Part shown: one piece after another, positions 60,396-64,000 of the stretch
Numbering within the stretch: position 1 is the first letter of the stretch
How the letters are laid out: each line of letters opens with the position of its first letter
Assembly: GCF_024347475.1 (NCBI RefSeq)
Contig: NZ_AP025487.1
Coordinates: forward strand, 372,001 to 436,000
DNA: 64,000 bases
Origin: Vibrio fortis
GTDB lineage: Bacteria > Pseudomonadota > Gammaproteobacteria > Enterobacterales > Vibrionaceae
Direction of reading: 5' to 3'
Program-made: the position numbers and the translations under genes
The notes under the pieces: model-generated
Databases searched by the model: none
What the model saw: the letters and a program-made list of their open reading frames with translations, nothing else
Told to the model about the DNA's origin: nothing

Positions 60396-62246
60396 TTACT
60401 CGTCTAGGAAACTACGTAGAGTTTCAGAGCGGCTTGGGTGACGTAGCTTACGTAGCGCTTTTGCTTCGATCTGACGGATACGTTCACGAGTTACGTCGAA
60501 CTGCTTACCAACCTCTTCTAGAGTGTGGTCAGTGTTCATGTCGATACCGAAACGCATACGCAGTACTTTAGCCTCACGAGGAGTTAGTCCAGCTAGAACG
60601 TCTTTAGTTGCACCGCGTAGGCTGGTTGCCGTTGCAGAGTCTAGAGGTAGTTCTAGTGTTGTATCCTCGATGAAGTCACCTAGATGCGAATCTTCGTCGT
60701 CACCGATTGGTGTCTCCATAGAGATAGGCTCTTTAGCGATCTTCAGTACTTTACGGATCTTGTCTTCAGGCATTTGCATGCGCTCAGCCAACTCTTCCGG
60801 TAGTGGTTCACGGCCCATCTCTTGCAGCATTTGACGAGAGATACGGTTTAGTTTGTTGATCGTTTCGATCATGTGAACCGGAATACGGATAGTACGAGCT
60901 TGGTCGGCAATCGAACGAGTGATTGCTTGACGGATCCACCACGTAGCGTAAGTAGAGAACTTGTAACCACGACGGTATTCAAACTTATCTACGGCTTTCA
61001 TTAGACCGATGTTACCTTCTTGGATTAGATCCAAGAACTGTAGACCACGGTTGGTGTACTTCTTAGCAATCGAGATTACTAGACGTAAGTTCGCCTCAAC
61101 CATCTCTTTCTTCGCACGGCGAGCTTTCGCTTCACCGATAGACATACGACGGCTGATGTCTTTGATGCTTTGTACTGTTAGTGATGTCTCTTTCTCGATC
61201 ATATCCAGTTTCTGGATTGAGCGGCGGATTTCACTCTCGTTACGTTTGATCTTCTCTGCGTATGGCTTGTCTGAAGCAAGTACTTCATCTAACCATGCTT
61301 CGCTAGATTCGTTGCCTGTGAATAGGGCAATGAAAGATTTCTTCGGCATTTTGCCGTACTCAACTGTTTGGCGCATGATTAGGCGCTCTTGAGTACGTAC
61401 ACGATCCATTGAAGTGCGAAGTTCATTCACTAGGTAATCGAACTGTTTTGGCGTTAGGCGGAACTCTTTGAACACGTCTTGCATCATCGTTGTTGCAAGA
61501 ACAGCTTTCGGGCTCTCTGCGCCGTATTCGTTGATCGCTAGCTGACGATTTTGGAAGCTTGTGCGAAGTGCAGTGAATTTCTCAAGAGCAAGCTCAGGGT
61601 CGATACCTGTATCTTCTTCTTCCTCTTCGGTGTCATCTTCGTCATCTACGTCTTCAGCATCTTCATCGTCAAGATCAGATTCTGCCAGCTCAGAACCGAT
61701 ATGCGTCGCTGTTGGTGCTGCCGTACCATCGTCATCTGGGTCAACGAAACCGCTGATCAGATCGGTAAGGCGCAGCTCTTCAGCTTGAACTTTGTCAAAC
61801 TGCTCTAAGATGTATGGGATAGTGCCAGGATATTCAGCAACAGAAAGCTGAACTTGGTTGATACCATCTTCGATACGTTTAGCAATATCGATTTCGCCTT
61901 CACGAGTCAGTAGCTCAACAGTACCCATCTCACGCATGTACATACGTACTGGGTCGGTTGTACGGCCGATCTCGTTTTCTACGCTTGAAAGCGCAGCTGC
62001 TGCCGCTTCGGCTGCATCTTCATCTGTGATGGTATCGTCATCATTTAGGGCTAGATCATCGGCATCAGGTGCGGTTTCTACAACCTTGATACCCATGTCG
62101 TTAATCATCTGAATGATGTCTTCTACCTGTTCAGAATCAACAATTTCTGCAGGTAGGTGGTCGTTTACTTCGGCGTAGGTCAGATAGCCTTGTTCCTTGC
62201 CTTTAATAACAAGTAATTTTAGCTGTGACTGCGGATTTTGATCCAT
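60396..62246 (-). CDS. rpoD: RNA polymerase sigma factor RpoD (sigma-70)
   Basis: The 616-residue housekeeping sigma factor has region 1.1 (residues 1-80), region 1.2 ([21 protein letters not shown]), an acidic non-conserved region (about 190-220, [15 protein letters not shown]) and region 2 ([43 protein letters not shown], in part: [17 protein letters not shown]). Regions 3 and 4 end with [20 protein letters not shown]. It recognises most minus-10 and minus-35 promoters. It lies in the macromolecular synthesis operon with dnaG upstream. Confidence 0.99.
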   Translation of the reverse strand: MDQNPQSQLKLLVIKGKEQGYLTYAEVNDHLPAEIVDSEQVEDIIQMINDMGIKVVETAPDADDLALNDDDTITDEDAAEAAAAALSSVENEIGRTTDPVRMYMREMGTVELLTREGEIDIAKRIEDGINQVQLSVAEYPGTIPYILEQFDKVQAEELRLTDLISGFVDPDDDGTAAPTATHIGSELAESDLDDEDAEDVDDEDDTEEEEEDTGIDPELALEKFTALRTSFQNRQLAINEYGAESPKAVLATTMMQDVFKEFRLTPKQFDYLVNELRTSMDRVRTQERLIMRQTVEYGKMPKKSFIALFTGNESSEAWLDEVLASDKPYAEKIKRNESEIRRSIQKLDMIEKETSLTVQSIKDISRRMSIGEAKARRAKKEMVEANLRLVISIAKKYTNRGLQFLDLIQEGNIGLMKAVDKFEYRRGYKFSTYATWWIRQAITRSIADQARTIRIPVHMIETINKLNRISRQMLQEMGREPLPEELAERMQMPEDKIRKVLKIAKEPISMETPIGDDEDSHLGDFIEDTTLELPLDSATATSLRGATKDVLAGLTPREAKVLRMRFGIDMNTDHTLEEVGKQFDVTRERIRQIEAKALRKLRHPSRSETLRSFLDE

Positions 62247-62345
62247 AGATGATATCCAACTTCAGGTCTGGTGAAGGACGTTGCATTTTTAAATGCAAAC
62301 CATAAATGTTAACAAATTTTATCAATGCTGACTAATCAATCAGGG

Positions 62346-64000
62346 TTACGCTTTTAAATCTAGCATCAAGGCTAGCAGCTCCCTTTTTTCTTCGGCTGAT
62401 AAACCGACACTTCTTGCTTTGGCCTGCAGGTTTTCAATTTGCTTTTCTACGCACTGGGCAAGAATATTGTCCAATGAGTCTAAGAATATATCTTCTTGAT
62501 TGTCATCATCGAGAGGGATTTCCCAGCTCGCGAGACGAGACAGAAGTGCCTCATGTTTACTGTGTCGCCAGTGCTCTAATAACTGGCCGGTGTTGATATG
62601 GGGGTTAGTATGGCATTTATCAAGTACCTCAACGAATAAACTTAAACCAGGTAATGGTAAGTCTCGAACACTCGATAAATCCGGTACCATATCAGCATAG
62701 CTCGGATTTTGTAGAAGCAAAGCGATCACTTCTCGCATAGGGGTGCGTTTAAGCTCTTTATGCGGTTGCGGACTAGAGCTCTTGTTATGAACTCTAGCTC
62801 GTCTTAGCTGATTATCAAACCCAGTGCGCTCATCCAGTAACTTTTCGAGCAGTTCTTGGAAGTAGCTATCAGGAATTTTATTGATCAGTGCACTGGCATG
62901 GGCTCTCAACGCCGATTTACCTTCAGTTGTTCCAAGGTTTAATTGATGAATTTCAATTAGGTTGTCGAACAAGTAAGTAGAAAGTGGCGTTGCGTTTTGA
63001 ACCAGTTGTTCAAAGGCCTCTTTGCCGTGTTGTCTAATATAACTATCTGGGTCCTCGCCATCAGGCAAGAACAGAAACTTCAGGGTATTCCCGGTCTTTA
63101 AATACTCAAGTGCATTTTCCAGTGCGCGCCAAGCGGCTTCTTTACCCGCTCTGTCACCATCATAACAACACACAACCGTGTGGGTTTGACGGAACAGCAT
63201 TTGGATATGATCACCGGTTGTCGAAGTGCCCAACGAGGCGACGGAATAATCTACGCCATATTGCGCTAGTGCGACAACATCCATGTAACCTTCAACCACC
63301 AAGACTTGAGGTGGCTCACGGTAAGCCTGTAAGACTTCGTAAAGACCATATAGCTCTTTGCCTTTATGGAAGATTGGAGTCTCAGGGGAGTTGAGGTACT
63401 TTGGTGTTCCATCTTCAAGAACACGACCACCAAAACCAATCACTCGACCACGGCGATCGCGTATCGGGAACATGATGCGTCCACGAAAACGGTCGTATCG
63501 GTTACCCTTGTCGTTTTCGATTAACATGCCACCTGTAACTAGCATGTCTTGCGCTTCTTTTTGTTGACCAAAGTTCTTACGAACTAAATCCCACTCATCG
63601 GCGACATAACCAATCCCGAACTTTTGCACGATTTCGCCTGATAGACCTCGATTCTTGAGGTAATCAATCGCAGGCTTACTCGCCGAGAGTTTGAGCTGTG
63701 AGCGGTAAAATTGGCTGATACCACCCATTAGGTCATATAGGTTACGCTTTTGCTCTGTGTTGGCTCGCGGTTGAGTTGAAATAGCACCGCTGCGCTGTTC
63801 GCGAGGTACTTCTAGACCAAGGAAACTCGCAAGCTCTTCAATGGCTTCAACAAATTCGAGGCGCTCAAACTCCATAATGAAGTCGATCGCGTTACCGTGC
63901 ACACCACAACCAAAACAGTGATAGAACTGCTTTTCTTGGCTTACGCTAAAAGAGGGGGTTTTTTCGTTGTGAAATGGACAACAAGCACCATAGTTTTTGC
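62346..64000 (-). CDS. dnaG: DNA primase DnaG (N-terminus beyond window)
   Basis: About 551 residues of the primase are present, and the frame stays open to the window end. The zinc-binding domain is partly visible: CCPFHNEKTPSF and HCFGCG provide the Cys/His ligands. The TOPRIM core VVEGYMDVVALAQYGV and DGDRAGKEAAW follow at about 250-300 of the visible part. The C-terminal helicase-interaction domain ends LMLDLKA. It lays down RNA primers for replication. About 30-35 N-terminal residues are missing. rpsU is expected further upstream. Confidence 0.98.
   Translation of the reverse strand, partial: KNYGACCPFHNEKTPSFSVSQEKQFYHCFGCGVHGNAIDFIMEFERLEFVEAIEELASFLGLEVPREQRSGAISTQPRANTEQKRNLYDLMGGISQFYRSQLKLSASKPAIDYLKNRGLSGEIVQKFGIGYVADEWDLVRKNFGQQKEAQDMLVTGGMLIENDKGNRYDRFRGRIMFPIRDRRGRVIGFGGRVLEDGTPKYLNSPETPIFHKGKELYGLYEVLQAYREPPQVLVVEGYMDVVALAQYGVDYSVASLGTSTTGDHIQMLFRQTHTVVCCYDGDRAGKEAAWRALENALEYLKTGNTLKFLFLPDGEDPDSYIRQHGKEAFEQLVQNATPLSTYLFDNLIEIHQLNLGTTEGKSALRAHASALINKIPDSYFQELLEKLLDERTGFDNQLRRARVHNKSSSPQPHKELKRTPMREVIALLLQNPSYADMVPDLSSVRDLPLPGLSLFVEVLDKCHTNPHINTGQLLEHWRHSKHEALLSRLASWEIPLDDDNQEDIFLDSLDNILAQCVEKQIENLQAKARSVGLSAEEKRELLALMLDLKA

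Noticed and set aside
61551..61808. Ser-rich antisense ORFs opposite rpoD
   Set aside because: They mirror the acidic non-conserved region of sigma-70 on the other strand, a common artefact of low-complexity codons.

Overview
The window is a stretch of Vibrionaceae chromosome, most likely chromosome 1 of a Vibrio species. I base this on the proteins (RpoD, LeuO, GlmS, ArgR, RapA and TRAP systems with Vibrio-like sequence) and on familiar gene neighbourhoods: yhdP-nit-tldD, rplU-rpmA-obgE, lptD-surA-pdxA-rsmA-apaG-apaH, and leuABCD...leuO-fadD-like-ilvIH. It is almost entirely core genome. I see no insertion sequence, prophage, integron, CRISPR array or rRNA. The only RNA gene found is one tRNA. 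Both ends cut genes: yhdP on the left, dnaG on the right.

Layout. 1-9.5 kb: yhdP 3' end, a nitrilase-family gene, tldD, a PIN-PhoH ATPase, rapA, rluA and a D-2-hydroxyacid dehydrogenase. 9.5-14 kb: a UspA-type protein and a complete TAXI-type TRAP importer, with a strong hairpin between the binding-protein and permease genes. 14-19.6 kb: argR divergent from mdh, a 63-aa hypothetical gene, ispB divergent from rplU-rpmA, and obgE. 19.7-24.6 kb: a split ThrE exporter (yjjP-yjjB), folA, and the start of the leftward surA operon. 24.6-30.8 kb: surA, lptD, djlA, and DUF924 and DUF547 genes. 30.9-36 kb: leftward leuABCD preceded by a leader peptide and attenuator. 36.3-41.4 kb: a TetR-MFP-RND efflux operon preceded by two matching operators. 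41.6-46.5 kb: a PAP2 phosphatase, a glycosyltransferase, leuO and an acyl-CoA synthetase. 46.8-51.2 kb: ilvIH, apparently with its own leader peptide, then a Cache-PAS-GGDEF cyclase. 51.5-57.2 kb: a 43-aa membrane protein, a GntR regulator, pyruvate kinase, a DeoR regulator and glmS. 57.2-64 kb: a DctP-type TRAP binding protein, a MetY-like sulfhydrylase, tRNA-Ile(CAU), rpoD and partial dnaG.

How the genes work together. The 31-49 kb region is a branched-chain amino acid cluster: leuABCD, leuO and ilvIH, into which an efflux operon and lipid or glycan genes are interposed. The surA-lptD group serves outer-membrane assembly. rapA, rluA, rpoD, rplU-rpmA, obgE and dnaG belong to the information-processing core. 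pykF, mdh and glmS carry central metabolism, with nearby GntR and DeoR regulators.

The best second-look items are regulatory. They are the leu attenuator, an apparent leader peptide with mutually exclusive hairpins ahead of ilvI, the paired TTAATC-N4-GATTAA operators of the TetR-RND operon, tandem palindromes ahead of the GntR gene, and the 43-aa membrane protein with its own terminator. I did not find a convincing wholly new multi-gene system.
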